Below are positions 47,117 through 58,400 of a stretch of DNA of 64,000 nucleotides, one piece after another. The position numbers and the translations under genes were made by a program. Position 1 is the stretch's first letter, and every line of letters starts with the position of its first letter. The notes under the pieces were generated by a model. The model was not told the origin of the DNA. It was given only the letters and a program-made list of their open reading frames with translations, and did no database searches. Location of the stretch: positions 25,980 through 89,979 of the forward strand of contig NJFT01000170.1 of assembly GCA_002221725.1 (NCBI GenBank), in the 5' to 3' direction. The DNA comes from Scedosporium boydii. Its lineage: Eukaryota; Ascomycota; Sordariomycetes; Microascales; Microascaceae.

Positions 47117-48436
47117 GATACTCCTACCTCAGAACGTAGGATTCCGATTTACTCGAGACTTCGCCGATCACTTTCATTTCTCTTGATATCAATATCAGTA
47201 TTTTCCATTGGTGACAGGATTGATGCCACTTCCCGATGACGGTTGTACACCTCATCACTCCCAGATGTACTGGTACACCGGCGGGGTTCAGGCCAGTACC
47301 GAGAACAAGCTTATTCGCCTCACATCCCATGATGGACTTGGACCTGCCAGTCTCGGTATAAAACATCGAGAGCCCCTTCCCTGTTCAGAGCAAAAGATGA
47401 ATAAATAGAACGTGATGGGTCGCAGCATTGAACATTTGAACATTTGATCAATTGATCAATTCTCCAACTTGCCAATTAGTCGATCCCCTTGCCCGCCCGG
47501 TGGCATATTCCCCAGACCATATAACATCGCCGTGCCGTCGACCGGGCTGGTCTTGGTTGGTTTCGTTCCCTCCACCGAAGCCCAACTTTGCAGCCCGGAA
47601 AGCCCCGGAATCAACCCCAGAAAGCGGAGCACAGGACTCAATCATCTCGACTGCGACTCGCACTTCATTACTTCGTACAGCTGCATTACACTATTTGACG
47701 GAGGCTTATCGTCAGGTACGTCTGCCCGTTGCTCTTACCCCATGTAGTGTATTATTCTCTTGATACCCTAGGCAGCAACATCAACACAGTACGCAATCCC
47801 CACCCTTTTCCCCAACATTAAACCATTCCCATCTCCCCGTCGCACCTATCCCAATCTCCTTAGCCGGCCACAGCCGCAGATGTGCATATCCAATACATCA
47901 AATGTCCATGGATGTGGTCAGGATATGGATCAAGGATCAATGATGCAACGTCCATCCTATGATCCGGGGTCCAGACTCACCTTCCTCAACTCAAATTTTC
48001 CTCGCCGTGCAGCGGGTTGGGAAGGAAGGGGGGCATCAAGTGGGGAGCTGGTACAGGTACCAACTTTGACCTTGATTTGCCCACTGCCTCCTCAAAACCG
48101 CTACTTTTGCTTTTGACACTATTTCATGTGGGGGCCCCACCGAGGAGTCTAGTGTAGGAAGGAGTATGCGGTCTTAGAGGCTTGCCAAGAAGCTCCAAAA
48201 AAATAAGACTTTGGCGAATGTTGATGTCGAGGGCGATTTCTTTACCGACTTTATTTCCGTCGAAGCTGCATATTTGACTTTGATCTCTGCTCTTTTCTCC
48301 TTGTTCCTTTGCTCTTTCCCTCTTCACAAACTTTCCAATCATAGCTATCCAACGTTTTCGGATCGTAAGCTGACCCATACTCCGACTGCCTGTTGTCTTA
48401 GCTGCCAATCGCTCTTTTGCCTGACCCCATCGAAAT

Positions 48437-51400
48437 ATGGGCAAAAAGAAAGGCAATTTGCCCGCCGAGGGCCATGTCTCCGGCCAATCAAACAAGCCGC
48501 TGACCGCGCCCGCCCACGCCCTCACCTTCAAACAGGTCGAGCAGGAGCTCAAATCCGACGCTCTGAGCGGTCTTTCCGCCGAGGAAGCCGCCTCTCGTTT
48601 GCTGGAATTTGGTAGCAATGACTTGGGTGAGGCGGAGGGCGTTCAGCCCCTTCGGATTATCGTTGCTCAGATTGCAAATGCCATGACAATGGTAGGTACA
48701 TCTCTATGTTCACGCTCTGTTGCGAGGAATGGGGCTTTGCGAAAACTAGCATGCCCGGTTCCTCAACCCAATTGAGTCTGATATGTTCTTCAATTTCACC
48801 CCATTGGCATTAGATGTGAATCTCACTAACACGTGCCCGCGGAATAGGTCCTTATCCTTGCCATGGCTGTGTCTTATGGCTTCAAGTCTTGGATTGAGGG
48901 AGGTGTTATTACTTTTGTCATTCTCTTGAACGTCGTCGTTGGTTTCTTCCAGGAATACTCGGCAGAAAAGACCATGGATTCCCTCCGATCGCTTAGCTCT
49001 CCCACCGGAAACGTCGTCCGCCACGGCCGGTCTCATGTCGTCCCCTCCGGCGAGATTGTTCCTGGCGATCTCATTGAACTCAAGATGGGTGATACCGTCC
49101 CCGCTGATGTCAGGCAAGTTCACTCACATATTCCTCAGTCCCGTGATGTTACTTGTCATTTTATATTGGTCTAACAACTCACCTCCTGTGTTTAGACTTA
49201 CCGAAGCCATCAACTTTGAGACCGACGAGGCCCTCCTCACCGGAGAGTCGCTCCCCGTCCGAAAGGATGAGGATCAGGTTTTCCCTGACCACACCGGACC
49301 CGGTGATCGTCTGAACGTTGCCTACAGTTCCTCAACCGTTACCAAGGGTCGTGCCAAGGGAATTGTTTTCGCGACCGGTGTACACACGGAAATCGGCGCC
49401 ATCGCCTCGGCTCTTCGAAAGAAGGACTCCAAGGTCCGCCATGTCAAGCGCCGCCCCGACGGCACCGCCAAGTCTTACCGATACCTCGAGGCCTTCACTC
49501 TCACCATCACCGATGCCATCGGCCGATTCCTCGGTGTGAACACCGGCACCCCGCTGCAGAAGAAGCTCTCTCGCCTGGCGATTCTCCTCTTCGGCATCGC
49601 CGTTCTCTGCGCCATCATTGTCCTTGCCGCCAACAAGTTCGACAGCAAGACCGAGGTAATTATTTATGCTGTCGCCACTGGTCTCTCCATGATTCCTGCC
49701 AGTCTTGTCGTCGTCTTGACAATCACTATGGCGGCCGGCACCAAGAGGATGGTGGAGAGGAACGTTATTGTTCGAAACCTCAGGTCTCTCGAGGCCCTCG
49801 GCGCCGTCACCGACATTTGCTCCGACAAGACCGGCACGCTTACCCAAGGCAGGATGTTGGCTCGAGGCGCATGGATCCCTGCCCTCGGTACCTTTACCGT
49901 CGAGAACTCCTCCTCGCCCTTCAATCCCGAATCCGGCGATATCCGCTTCACCGAGAAGTTTCCTACCAAGATCGACTTCAAGAAGAGCGGTGACGCGGAA
50001 ACCGGCCCTATCTCCGCCGCTGCGAACCTCGTCGAGAAGGGCAGGGATGCCTTGGTCGATTACCTCCGTATCTGCTCCTTTGCCAATCTCGCGACCGTAG
50101 TACATACCGACGGCGAGTGGAATGCTCGAGGTGACCCTACCGAAATTGCCATCCAGATTTTCGCCTCTAGGTTTGACTGGAACCGCCTCAAGTTCACCAG
50201 CGGCGAGCATCCCGCCTGGACTGACTTGGCCGAGATGCCTTTCGATTCGGACGTCAAGCGCATGTCGGTCATCTACAGGGAGAACAGCACCGGCGCACTT
50301 CACGTTTTCACCAAGGGCGCCGTCGAGAGAGTCCTCGACCAGTGCATCAACTACCTCCCCACCACCGACAGCACTCAGCTGGTGCCCTTGAACGAAGAGA
50401 TGCGCACCCAGATCCTCCAGAACATGGAAGTCTTTGCCGGCCTGGGTCTCCGTGTGCTCGCTCTCGCCAGCAAGCCGTTCCAGGGTATCCTTAAGAAGGG
50501 CGACGATGTTGATCGAGCAAGCGTCGAGTGCGAGCTTACCTTCCGAGGTCTCATCGGTCTTTACGATCCTCCCCGTCCCGAGTCGGCCCCCGCCGTCCGA
50601 CAGTGCCACGAGGCCGGTATCTCCGTTCACATGCTTACCGGTGACCACCCCGAGACCGCCAAGGCCATCGCCATTGAAGTTGGTATTCTTCCTCAGAGGA
50701 TGGACCGCGTGGCCCGCGACGTTGCGGCTGCTATGGTTATGACCGCCTCGCAATTTGATGCCCTCACGGATGATCAGGTCGACGAACTTCCGGTGCTGCC
50801 TCTTGTTATTGCTCGTTGCGCTCCTAGCACCAAGGTTAGGATGATTGAGGCGCTCCATCGTAGGAAGAAGTTCTGTGCCATGGTGAGTTTCTATTTTAAT
50901 CGACTGTTTAATTTTTCAAGTACATACTAACATCCGTTTTAGACTGGTGACGGTGTTAACGACTCTCCCTCTCTTCGACGCGCTGATGTCGGCATTGCCA
51001 TGGGTCAATCCGGATCCGACGTCGCCAAGGATGCTTCCGATATTGTGCTTGCTGATGACAACTTCGCCTCCATCGTTGCCGCTATTGAAGAGGGTCGCCG
51101 TATCTTTGATAACATTCAAAAGTTTGTTCTTCACGTGTTGGCCGAGAACATTGCCCAGGCTGGAACTCTGCTCGTCGGTCTTGCTTTCAAGGATGCGCGT
51201 GGTCTCTCGGTCTTCCCTCTTGCTCCCGTCGAAATCGTTTGGATTGTAAGTTTTTCTCGCGCCCGTGCACTCATTTTGCCTCCGCAAAAGCGAAGTAAAT
51301 GTTAATTTTCTTTTCCTTCTAGATCATGGCTACTTCTGGTATGCCAGACATGGGTCTCGGTTTCGAACGAGCTGTGCCGGACATCTTGCGACGACCCCCG

Positions 51401-52054
51401 CAGTCCCTCAAGACTGGTATCTTCACCCCCGAATTCTTGCTCGACATGGTTGTCTACGGTCTCTGGATTACCGCCCTTTGCTTGTCCAGCTTCACGCTCG
51501 TCGTGTATCGATGGGGCGGAGGTGAGCTCGGAGAGAACTGCAACGAGAGCTACAACGACTCCTGCGACGTGGTCTTCCGAGCTCGCGCCACAACTTTCGC
51601 CTGTCTTACCTGGTTCGCTCTCTTCCTCGCTTGGGAGATGATTGATATGAGGCGCTCGTTCTTCCGCATGCAGCCCGGCTCGAAGAAGTACTTCACCCAG
51701 TGGATGCACGACGTCTGGCGCAACCAGTTCCTCTTCTGGGCCATCATCATCGGCTTCGTCACTCTCTTCCCCCTCCTTTACATCCCCGTCATCAACAAGG
51801 TTGTCTTCAAGCACAAGGGCATCTCGTGGGAGTGGGGCATCGTGTTCATCAGCGCAGCTCTCTTCTTCGGCGGCGTGGAATTCTGGAAGTTCTGCAAGCG
51901 CGTGTACTTCAGGCGCCAGGCGGTCAAGCAGCAAGGCACCGCGTGGAAGGACATGGACATCGAGCAGAGGGTGTTCGGCGAGTATCTCCAGCACGATTCC
52001 GGGCCGGCTTCGGACGAGGAAAAGGCTGCGGCTGCTAGGAGCCCGGTGGAATGA
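48437..52054 (+). CDS. ENA1: ENA-type P-type ATPase (Na+/K+ efflux, type IID)
   Basis: Five exons: 48437-48691, 48848-49113, 49196-50882, 50943-51245, 51323-52054; 1080 aa. Plasma-membrane pump that exports Na+ (and K+) at high salt or alkaline pH using ATP. Visible motifs: TGES (actuator loop), phosphorylated Asp384 in [21 protein letters not shown] (nucleotide domain), [14 protein letters not shown], and the hinge [11 protein letters not shown]. The C-terminal membrane domain has the ENA hallmark order [21 protein letters not shown], then [14 protein letters not shown]. Ser/Gly-rich and acidic cytosolic ends are normal. The second intron (49114-49195) has a GCAAGT donor, forced by the frame (ADVR then [13 protein letters not shown]). 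The start is chosen at the first ATG with a basic N-terminus and a CAAATATGG-like context. Confidence 0.95.
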
Positions 52055-52968
52055 CTACGAAGGGGCTGGAAGCCCCGGCAGGTGTGCGTTTCGGTGGCGG
52101 CTGTTGAGCGCGAGGGTGAGTCTTGCGTGTCAGCTGTGACCAGTTGTGGAGGGGAGAAGGAGGAGGTTGAGGGAGGAGTGGTGGGAGCTTGGGGATGCGG
52201 TGAGGAGGAGGAGACGGCTGTCCAGAGGGGATGGGTGGCAGTACGAACATCGTGTTTTGGCGCACTGGCGGCGGCATTAAAAGGGGGATTGGAGGAGTCC
52301 AATGGTGATAATAGTAAGAGGATGCTCGTGAACGGAGCATCTTCTGCGTCCTCGACAACGGAGGACGAGGGCCTAATGGCGAAGTTTTCTTTGTATCGCA
52401 AATCTTGCTACACTTTTGGGGATAGGAACGTTTTGGGTGGAAACAGAAAATCGGGCTCTCTCTCTGGCCGATTCTGTCTAGAGGGGGAGCTCATAAAAGC
52501 TCGCCAGGCAGTCAGTCATCACAGAGATAGAAAATATGAATTATTCCCCTGGCGAACAAGCATATCTCACGTGAGCTTCGTAAACTCTCACTGCGTGATT
52601 TCAGGGACAGTGACGTTGATCACCGTCTTCAGTATTACTATTAAATCTGGGCTTCAAATTCGTCGAAGAAGTCTCGCCTTTGGAGACGGTCGACACTTCC
52701 GGCGCGGGTTCATTCTGAGAAGGCGGAACCGAAGCCAGGCAACCAGCGCATTCCTTGACGTTGGACTTGACGTTGGATCAACCCTCACACCTTGAAAGTT
52801 GGGAGACCAACTGAACTCTTTCTCCTCAAACGAACCAACTGCGGAATGGACACGGATAACTTCCGGAACTATTACCTTACTTTTTTTTGTATATTCCAAA
52901 TCTCTCTTTTTCTTTGGCGATATTGATTCACACATCACTTGAACCAAAAGTGTCAAGCTTTTTTAACC
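52055..52968. other. Spacer downstream of the ENA gene
   Basis: About 0.9 kb. A plus-strand frame of 237 codons (52082-52795) begins without an ATG, is low-complexity Gly/Glu-rich at the start and has no domain; minus-strand frames overlap it. I treat all of them as chance in GC-rich 3' UTR sequence. The last 100 bp are AT-rich promoter-like sequence for the next gene. Confidence 0.45.
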
Positions 52969-53781
52969 ATGGCGGACCCTGCGCCGCCCAACATTCAACT
53001 CCTCCAAGCATGCGTCGACACCGAAGACAAAAGGTACTTCCGCCTCCTCGTCGACAACAAATCCTTCAAATACATCACCATCGACGCATGCCTCTACGAC
53101 CCCGACGACATGTGCTTCGGCCCCGCCCTCATCTCCCTGCTTCCACCTCTTCCGCAGAGCGATTGGAATACGGGCCACGTCTCTCGTGATGCCGCGACCG
53201 GAAAGCCTCACTTCGCGACCGTATCGAAAGCGAATCTCCCGAGGGTTACGAAAACGTGGCATCCCGTCGAGATCGATTACACGGAGCTTCGTATGGGGCG
53301 GAAACTACGGTCTAATGTCTATGAGGCTACGTGTCCTCGCTTGGGTGAGTCGACGACGGTGATTGTCAAGTTTGCGCGGTTTTCGTGGGAGGTGGGCTAT
53401 CTGGAGTGCGAGACGGAGGCGTATGAATGGATAGAAGGTCACGGTATAGGCCCTGCTTTTCTCGGTCACTTAGCAGAGGAGGAGAGGGTCATCGGGTTCA
53501 TCATAGGACGCGTCGAGGACTTCCAGCACGCGGGGCCTGAGGACTTGGGTTCGTGTCGGGAGGCTTTGGGGAAGTTGCATGGGTTAGGGATTAAGTATGG
53601 GGATACTAATAAGCATAATTTTCTTGTTCATGATGGGGGGGTTACGCTCGTTGATTTTGATAATGCTGAGAGGAGGGTTGGTGAGGACGAGTTGGAGGGG
53701 GAGATGAGTGGGCTTGAGGAGCAGTTGAGGGATATGTCTGGGAGAGGAGGGAGAATCATAGAAACCGACAGTCCTAGTTGA
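52969..53781 (+). CDS. Kinase-fold (aminoglycoside-phosphotransferase-like) protein
   Basis: Single exon, 270 aa, ATG at 52969 in good context (AACCATGGCG). The second half has a small-molecule/protein kinase-like core: Lys134 in VIVKFARF (ATP-binding lysine), Glu-rich helix ECETEAYEWIEG, a hinge-like FIIGRVED, the catalytic loop YGDTNKHNF with Asp212 and Asn217, and the metal-binding DFDNAE with Asp229. This is a protein-kinase-like fold with the compact Brenner loop seen in aminoglycoside and choline kinase relatives. The first 110 residues are an unknown beta-rich N-terminal region. Similar fungal proteins are often labelled alpha-galactosidase A by error. The substrate is unknown. No membrane segment or signal peptide. 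Confidence 0.75.
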   Translation: MADPAPPNIQLLQACVDTEDKRYFRLLVDNKSFKYITIDACLYDPDDMCFGPALISLLPPLPQSDWNTGHVSRDAATGKPHFATVSKANLPRVTKTWHPVEIDYTELRMGRKLRSNVYEATCPRLGESTTVIVKFARFSWEVGYLECETEAYEWIEGHGIGPAFLGHLAEEERVIGFIIGRVEDFQHAGPEDLGSCREALGKLHGLGIKYGDTNKHNFLVHDGGVTLVDFDNAERRVGEDELEGEMSGLEEQLRDMSGRGGRIIETDSPS

Positions 53782-55065
53782 GATTCAGAAGCTTGGTTGA
53801 GATGGGAAACTGCGGGTACTACATTAGGACTGTAAATACGGAACCTTTTTTATTTATTTATTATTTAAATTTTATCTGATACCAAATCAATCCGCTTCAA
53901 TGTTTGACTGTGAGCTAGACTTACTGATGGAAAGAGACGAGTTGAGGGATTGGAGATGATTCCGTCAACCGTGAACGCATCCACAGGCTTCATTGCCTTC
54001 ACTCCTACTTCCCATGAAGACTTGAAGGAGAAATACTAATTAATACATGGTCGCATTTCAGCCCAGATCCAATGGTTCGGTGGGACGTATAAGTAGAGAC
54101 GCCGAGAAATCAAGGCACAACCAGAAAATATGGGACGGCCTAAAGACGCGCCGTTCTGGAATGCTGGACACTCTTCTTACGCCCATTCAAGCTCTCGTCG
54201 ACAGGGCTTTGGGCACGATTACCTGTCATCCTCGTTTTGGCCCTGCAGTACGAGGACGAGAAATCATTTGTTGAAGATTGTTTCTATTTTTGGTAAATTT
54301 CCGGGGCTGGCGCCGGGAAATAAGTCAGTTGATCGGCGATACGGGTCGGTTCCTTGGCGGACGTGTGTGGCTGGAGGGAGTCGGAGTAAGACAGGTCTAG
54401 CTTGGGCAGGGGGTTGAGAAATGCCGATCTGCTTGTCGAGCCTAATCGAGCTGATTATGATTACCTTCGATGATGGCAGGAAGCAAACGAGTAACTGATG
54501 AGGGATGGTTCTTCTTCTCACTCTTCCGAGGGTCAATGGGTAGATGTCCAACAAGAAGGCCTTATGGAGCCAGCAGTCGTCAGGTCGCGATGTAAGACAT
54601 TGACACGTCTTTGACGTCCTTGAGAGGTTGGTCCAGTGACCGGAGCAGACTCAGCTGGTTCCGGGAGAGGGGGTGTTGTTTACTTGGCAGATGTCATGCC
54701 GTTCAACGGACCGAGCAAAGTTGACCACGAGAGGGCAGAAAATGCGAGGAAATACGAGGATATGCGCTGGGAATGCTGGCCCACTTTGAAAAACACGAGG
54801 TTTTGGTTTCCTTCTCTAGTTGTCTCTGCGATGAGAGAGGTGGATGATCTTTATTTTGGGTGGATCTTGGGCTGGTGATTAGAAAATATAAAAGGGGCAC
54901 GTTGGTCCCGTTCATGACAGGAAGGAAAATATTAACATCAACCCGCTCCGTTCGTTTCCCACAAGCCATACAGACAACAAACAGTCTTCCACTCGCTTTA
55001 CACTCCCAAATACAAAGTTACCGACTTCACCACTCTCAAGTCTCCCTCCCACCAAAACCGCGAAA
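53782..55065. other. Intergenic region, 1.3 kb
   Basis: AT-rich 3' UTR-like sequence directly after 53782, then undistinguished spacer, then the promoter of the secreted protein gene with a TATA box at 54887. No gene is supported. Confidence 0.5.
54887..54894 (+). promoter_or_regulatory. TATA box of the secreted protein gene
   Basis: TATAAAAG matches the TATA consensus and is 172 bp upstream of the ATG at 55066. A transcription start near 54920 would give a leader of about 145 bases that becomes increasingly CT-rich. Inferred from sequence and distance. Confidence 0.6.
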
Positions 55066-55461
55066 ATGAAGCTCCTCCTCGCCCTCCTCCCCGCCGTCGC
55101 CCTCGCCGCCTCTTCCAAACGCGCCGTCTGCACCCCAGGCACCTACACCTGCGACCAGTCCCCCACCGCCGGCTGGGGCTGGGCCGTCTGCAACACCGAC
55201 GGAAACTGGGTGCGCGGCGGGGACTGCGCTGCCAACGAATACTGCAACATGAACCCGCTCAACGGAAGCCCTTACTGCTTGCCGTACCCCGCGGAGCCCG
55301 AGGAGTGCTCGCCCGATTTGTTCCAGTGCGTCGAGGACAGTGAGGGCTGGTTTATTAATGTTTGTGAGGCCGGGAAGTGGGTGCAGAAGGTTAGGTGTGA
55401 GACGGGTAAGGTTTGTAGGTATGGGGCTGTTCATGGGTATCCTCAGTGTGTGAACCCTTAA
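55066..55461 (+). CDS. Small secreted cysteine-rich protein with two six-Cys modules
   Basis: Single exon, 131 aa, with no intron. A signal peptide is evident (MKLLLALLPAVALA), followed by SSKR, a dibasic Kex2 site at residues 18-19, so the mature chain would begin at Ala20. It holds twelve cysteines arranged as two similar modules: Cys22, 29, 42, 54, 60, 71 and Cys81, 88, 100, 111, 117, 128. Both modules share VC..DGNWV / VC..AGKWV and a terminal G.PYC / GYPQC. All cysteines are even in number and likely paired in disulphides. Size, secretion and cysteine content fit a fungal effector or cell-wall/cuticle-binding protein; no named family is recognised. It has its own TATA box. High confidence that it is a gene, low on function. 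Confidence 0.85.
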   Translation: MKLLLALLPAVALAASSKRAVCTPGTYTCDQSPTAGWGWAVCNTDGNWVRGGDCAANEYCNMNPLNGSPYCLPYPAEPEECSPDLFQCVEDSEGWFINVCEAGKWVQKVRCETGKVCRYGAVHGYPQCVNP

Positions 55462-58400
55462 ATGGGCTGGGGGTTTCGAGGTCTTCTGGTTCTTGATGGA
55501 TACTTACGGAGATGGAGATGAGAACGATGTCTGAGAGTGAAGGGTGTACATAATCTATTAATCATAAGAATTTACATACGCATTCAAGGGGCACGCCACC
55601 TGGGATCAGCGTCTTGTCCAGACGTTCCAGCTTAGTGAAAGAACGAAAGAATCCTGGGGTTCGAATCCACCCCGTCTTGGGCCGTAGTAATCAGGCACTC
55701 GGCGTGAAGATGATCCATCTAGAACAAATAGGGTTATCAAGAGGCTGTATTCAACTGTTCGAGCCTAGCTAGTAGATTGTATTTGTCTCGTTAATAGTAC
55801 ATAATACTTGTGTATACACCATTACAGTGATAGGTATGAGGAGGGTGTTTCCAGGTCGGTGTATCGCTGTCTGCTCTTTCCATCTCGAGCAATTCTTCAA
55901 TGTCCAGCGAGGAGGGGGGATGTTGGCACTTCACAATCGAGTCGGGCAGCAGCTCGCCACGTAGCGTCGCGCCCAAACCTAGGAATTGGCTGGGCTTCCC
56001 GTGCTGCGTCATAATCGACAACCTTCAGCAGCCCTTTTTCGTAGCCAGGCACAAATCGACAAAGTCCACAGGGCTCAAGGAGAAGCTCCCTGGCTTCCTT
56101 CCTCCCAATATCAGTCCGTCTCATGGACTTTGCCCGAGTCCAAGTCCATGTGTGCCTGCGGGTCGCATAGCCTTCGGGACAATGTCGCCACGGAATCGTA
56201 ATCGCATGCGAACTCTCTCGGCAACGACTCTCTTATCACCTGTGAGGCGGATCATCTTTTGTCGGGTTCCCCTTGGCCTGATTCTTCAGCTCGCTGACGA
56301 AATGCCGGAAGAACGATGACTCGGGAGTCGACGGCAGCTCTGCGTATTCCCCAACACGTCAGCCTCAAAAATACTCCTCCAAGGTGAAATAAACTAGAAA
56401 AAGTGAACCCACCCGTTGCTTCGCCCGGGTGTAATGGCTGATCCGGATGTCGCCCATTTTGCTTCTCGTCTACATAACGTTGTATCCGGCCGACAAACCG
56501 ATGGAAGCCTGGGCGTCTAAGGATCTAAGTTCGCGATAAGGATCACGAGGCGGTCAGCCCGATGATCGACGGCGCGGCATTATGCGAGGTCGGTCCCAGC
56601 GCCAGTCAGGTGACGGCTAATGGTGGATCCGCGAGATAAAGACTCACTGTTTGTATGATGTGATCCTGTTTGGATTTGTTTTTGTTAGTTATGGCGTAAG
56701 GCCATGAATGGTGCGAGGAGATCGACACTGGGAAGAGGGCCGCAAGGACGCCGGTCGACATACCTCGAATTGGATGAGGAGGACAAGTAGACCGCGGAAC
56801 ATAGTGACTGGCAAAAAGGAAGAGCTAACAATAGCAAGAAGAATCCGAGCGACCGCGGGATGATACGAGAAGGCGAGCGAAGGCGTAGGAAGTCAAAGAG
56901 GGGGTGGCTTCGTGTATCAGATTCTTTTGATCGTTCGGAGGCGCGGAGAGGCTGAAATTGTAAGCTCGTTGACGGATGCGATTCTGACCTTGCTGCTATT
57001 TCGGGGGCCGTATCAATGCGACGAAGTCGATAAATAGAAACTCGGCGTATTCGAATTCGCAAGGATTACTCGCTTCGGGCTACATTGAGCGGGCAGAGGG
57101 CGGAGATGCACGCACCTGAGGCAATAATAGATGTGAGCATCATGACATCGCCGGAAGCAAAGGCGGAGATGCAATGCGTCTTCGTCAAGAGGTCCAGATT
57201 ACTAAGGCCCTTGAAGGGAAAAGACCCCGGTAATTGCTTAATTTCCATCGCCGAGGAGTATAGTGCTGTACTGAGTCTTGCATCTTATTTTTTTCACACT
57301 GTCTCTCCCCTCGCACCTGCATCCCGCATTGGCATCGTCATCAAGGCAAGACGAGAACAAACGCAATGCAGACTCTCGGAATCAATTCGCCACCTGCTAT
57401 TATTACAAGCCCTCTGCTATCGTATCGTGCCCTACAACCGCCACTACTTGCGTACTAGTACCACGCCTGCTATAATACCCCATGTCTGCTAAGGAGCCTT
57501 ATGCAAGGCACCCGGTATTTGTATGCACCACATCCGTCATCTCGCCGTTCTTGCCGGTCCGAGACCAAGAAGAAGAGAGCAATAATCAACCTTCGGCTTA
57601 GCCATTTCGAGGCATGAACACACAAGCCATGTGGGCGACTCAGGTAAACGAAGCACAAGCGAGGGGCTGCATTGCACATGCTATCATAAGGCCACAGTCG
57701 GAGTTGCAGCAGCCCCGTCAGACTTAGATGGGAGAAGTTCTCCTCGGTCTGTGTGGCGCATTGGCGTCTCGGCGTTTCATCATCCAGAGTCCCTTTATCG
57801 AGCCAGAAGCCGAAGATAATTCGGTGTTATTATTATTAGGCAGAGATGAACGATCTTGACGCCGTCTGTTAAGATGCGACCAAGATGTTTTTCGAATCGA
57901 ACAGCAACACTTCGATCCACCCCACTTCACGGCAGCCTATCGATGCCGGCTCGCTCAACTCTTGGCTTGAGCCCTGGCCGTAGAGCTAGAAACCGTTGCT
58001 TTGTTCCTTTTTTTTCCTTCTCCGCCACCGCCGCCCGGCCCTTGCTCCTTTGGCATCGAGTGATTTGTCAATGCGTGTGCAACAAAACCCACCAGGGGAT
58101 CTCCCAAACATTCATGCGCAATCCCTTTCACTCGCCCTATGAGTCGACGTCACACGTTCGACATGTCGGCATTGGCTCATGGTCCTGCCGAACACCACTC
58201 CAATGGAATGGTAAGATGGAACAATTGAAGGAGGGGTGCGGATGGCCAGATGGCCAGACGGGTGGGAAATGTGACCAGTTTAGAGGCCTTGGTTGCTTTC
58301 TATTCGCGTCATTTTGCGTCTGGGCTTTTGATCGTGGGGGCCAAGCCAGCCTTGGGCTTGGGATTGCCGCTTCCATTGGGCACTTGTGGCTTTCATTCTC

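Larger units (their letters stand above)
42355..48436. other. Long gene-free region, 6.1 kb
   Basis: Between the minus-strand DUF1993 gene and the plus-strand ENA ATPase; both promoters fall here. All open frames are under 140 codons, overlap one another and have no recognised motif. It holds a pyrimidine tract (42575-42623), a G-rich quadruplex-like stretch (44429-44449), a purine-rich block of about 180 bp (45215-45400), a poly-A run (47098-47116) and two TACTTCGTA-type elements (46736, 47669). No tRNA or rRNA gene was found. It could contain non-coding RNA genes that I cannot see. Confidence 0.5.

Noticed and set aside
49332..50858. 508-codon minus-strand open frame
   Set aside because: Antisense to the ENA ATPase; no motifs, low-complexity Gly/Asp/Glu, and the sense strand has full P-type ATPase motifs.
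52082..52795. 237-codon plus-strand open frame after the ENA gene
   Set aside because: Begins directly in the ENA 3' UTR without ATG; low-complexity start; no domain.
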